DNA of 7,887 bases. Origin: Lentisphaerota bacterium. GTDB lineage: Bacteria; Verrucomicrobiota; Lentisphaeria; Oligosphaerales; JAFGRS01. The stretch covers positions 1 through 7,887 of the forward strand of contig JAAYZO010000206.1 of NCBI GenBank assembly GCA_012514865.1, read 5' to 3'. The notes under the pieces were generated by a model. That model did not search any database and had not been told where the DNA came from. It worked only from the letters and a program-made list of their open reading frames with translations. Shown here in pieces: positions 6,482 through 7,887 of the stretch. Every line of letters starts with the position of its first letter. Position 1 is the first letter of the stretch. The position numbers and the translations under genes are program-made.

Positions 6482-7887
6482 GCTGGTACCGCTCCACGTT
6501 TGCGGCGGGTGCTGTCGTGCCGATCGGGCGTCGTCCTGACCGCGGCCGCCTCAGCCAGCATCTCGCGGGCGTGGACGAGGGCGGCCTTCGAACCGGCCGC
6601 GGCGCCGAGCATGCGGGCGAGTTCCTGCTCGCGTTCGGCGGGGCCGAGGACCTGCATCGAGGCGGTCGTACGCTCGTCCTGAACGGCCTTCGACACGGCC
6701 CAGTGCCGGTCACCGGCGGCCGCGATCTGCGCCAGGTGGGTGATGCACAGGACCTGATGACGACCGGCGATGGCCACGAGTTCCTCCGCGACGGTGACAG
6801 CCGTACGTCCTCCAATATTGGCGTCGACCTCGTCAAATACCAGCACCGGGACCTGGTCGACGGCGGTAAGGACGGTCTTGACCGCGAGCATGACGCGGGC
6901 CATCTCGCCGCTGCTGGCGATCTGCCGCAGCGGCAGCATGGGCTCGCCGGCGTTGGGTGCGAAGAGGAACTCGACCTGGTCGGCGCCGCTGGGTCCGGGC
7001 GGGGCGTCGTCGACCCGTATGGCGAAGTCGGCATGGCCGAAGCCGAGGCGGCGCAGCTTGCCGACGACGGCCGTGGCGAGCGCCCCGGCCGTCTCGCGGC
7101 GCTGTGCCGAGAGCGCGGCGCAGCGCTGGCGCTGCTCGTTCTGGAGGGCCGCCAGGGCCGCCGTCAGGCCGGCGAGGTGCTCGGCGCGGTGCTCGTGGTC
7201 GGCGAGGCGCTGGCGCAGGGCCTCGAGGCGGCCCAGGATCTCGGGGATGCCCGAGCCATACTTGCGTTTCAGCTTGGCGATGAGGTCCAGGCGTTCCTCG
7301 AGCTGGGCCAGGGCGGCGCCGTCGAGGTCGACATCCTCGACGTAGTCCGCGAGGTCGCCGGCGAGGTCGCGAATCTGCTCGACGGCCAGCTCGAGGCGTT
7401 CGACCCAGGGGCCGCCGCGTTCCTCGTCGAGGGTCTGCAGCTCCTGGAGGAGCCGCACGCAGCGCCCGAGCTGGTCGAGGAGGCAGGGGTCGTTCTCAGC
7501 GAGGCCCTGGCGGCAGGCGTCGGCCAGGCCGATCAGGCGCTGGGCATTGGCGAGGCGGCGGTGCTGGGCCACGAGGCGCTCCTCCTCGCCCTCCTGCAGC
7601 CCGGCGCGGCTGATCTCCTCGATCTGGAAGGCCGTCCACTCGGCATCCTCCGCGGAGAGCCCGGCGCCGCGGGCCTGCTCGAGGGTGCCGGCCAGGTCAC
7701 GCTCGCGGGTACAGCCATCCTCGACCGCGGCGCGAAGCTCGCCCAGGCCGGCAAAGGCGTCGAGCAGGTCGAGCTGGCTGCGCGGCCGCAGCAGACTCTG
7801 ATGCTCGTGCGGGCCGTGCACGTCCACCAGGACGGTGCCCAGATCACGCAGGATCGACACGGTCACCGCACTGCCGTTGACATAGGC
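6478..7887 (-). CDS. recN: DNA repair protein RecN (N-terminus outside window)
   Basis: RecN is an SMC-like ATPase that acts on double-strand DNA breaks together with RecA. The window shows 469 residues. The frame runs off the edge at 7887, and the missing part, roughly 90 residues by comparison with usual family length, would carry the Walker A motif. Counting from the first visible codon, I see NGSAVTV and the HGPHEHQSLL block (residues 24-33), a long charged helical region typical of the coiled-coil arms, the RLDLIAKLKRKYG block (199-211), the ABC signature ASSGEMARVML (324-334), Walker B VLVFDEVD followed by ANIGG (348-360), and the H-loop ITHLAQIAA (382-390). All ATPase motifs expected in this part are intact. 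HGPHEHQ replaces the commoner HGQHEHQ. Its TGA overlaps the GTG start of the TPR lipoprotein gene, so the two are very likely co-transcribed. Confidence 0.98.
   Translation of the reverse strand, partial: AYVNGSAVTVSILRDLGTVLVDVHGPHEHQSLLRPRSQLDLLDAFAGLGELRAAVEDGCTRERDLAGTLEQARGAGLSAEDAEWTAFQIEEISRAGLQEGEEERLVAQHRRLANAQRLIGLADACRQGLAENDPCLLDQLGRCVRLLQELQTLDEERGGPWVERLELAVEQIRDLAGDLADYVEDVDLDGAALAQLEERLDLIAKLKRKYGSGIPEILGRLEALRQRLADHEHRAEHLAGLTAALAALQNEQRQRCAALSAQRRETAGALATAVVGKLRRLGFGHADFAIRVDDAPPGPSGADQVEFLFAPNAGEPMLPLRQIASSGEMARVMLAVKTVLTAVDQVPVLVFDEVDANIGGRTAVTVAEELVAIAGRHQVLCITHLAQIAAAGDRHWAVSKAVQDERTTASMQVLGPAEREQELARMLGAAAGSKAALVHAREMLAEAAAVRTTPDRHDSTRRKRGAVPA
6492..6495 (-). promoter_or_regulatory. 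Ribosome binding site of the TPR lipoprotein, inside recN
   Basis: Read on the minus strand, GGAG lies 10 bases before the GTG start at 6481, within the last codons of recN. It supports the GTG start that gives a proper signal peptide, and fits coupled translation of the two genes. Confidence 0.6.

Noticed and set aside
5831..6682. + strand open frame of 283 codons opposite the TPR lipoprotein and the end of recN
   Set aside because: It overlaps two well-supported genes, with no domain or ribosome binding site of its own.

Overview
The window is a GC-rich stretch, roughly two thirds or more G+C by eye. It holds four protein-coding genes, two of them cut by the window edges. One long gene of a secreted, modular beta-rich protein runs on the + strand (2-3271). 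It converges on a minus-strand set in transcription order recN (5' end beyond 7887), a TPR lipoprotein, a 393-base gap, then dnaG.

The organism is most likely a bacterium of the PVC group, with Kiritimatiellota/Lentisphaerota/Verrucomicrobiota-like lineages the best guess. The grounds are sequence character recalled from those families rather than any search. RecN has HGPHEHQ where most bacteria have HGQHEHQ, and DEVDANIGG at Walker B. DnaG has a toprim EGQLD where E. coli has EGYMD. The + strand protein carries 'GYYTVSLP...GGGYL...LADG-like' beta modules of a kind I associate with large exported proteins of Kiritimatiellota-like genomes. The phylum call is an inference.

Layout: 2-3271 is an exported multi-domain protein in which a thioredoxin-like fold with an intact WCPHC motif sits between two pre-peptidase-like beta domains, followed by Calx-beta, putative-Ig and repeated beta modules. 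3272-3317 is a strong, nearly perfect hairpin filling the 54-base gap between the convergent stop codons, probably a shared bidirectional terminator. 3326-5248 is DNA primase. 5249-5641 is non-coding but structured: competing hairpins, a 116-base element with 10-bp terminal inverted repeats, and a hairpin just past the lipoprotein stop codon. 5642-6481 is a TPR lipoprotein whose GTG start overlaps the recN stop. 6478-7887 is the C-terminal ~85% of RecN.

Functionally, recN (double-strand break repair) and dnaG (replication priming) are housekeeping genes. The lipoprotein is translationally coupled to recN but is predicted to act at the envelope, so the coupling may reflect expression rather than a shared pathway. 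I see no defence system, CRISPR array, tRNA, rRNA or transposase gene. The most unusual non-coding item is the inverted-repeat element at 5386-5501; the most unusual protein is the thioredoxin-containing exported protein.
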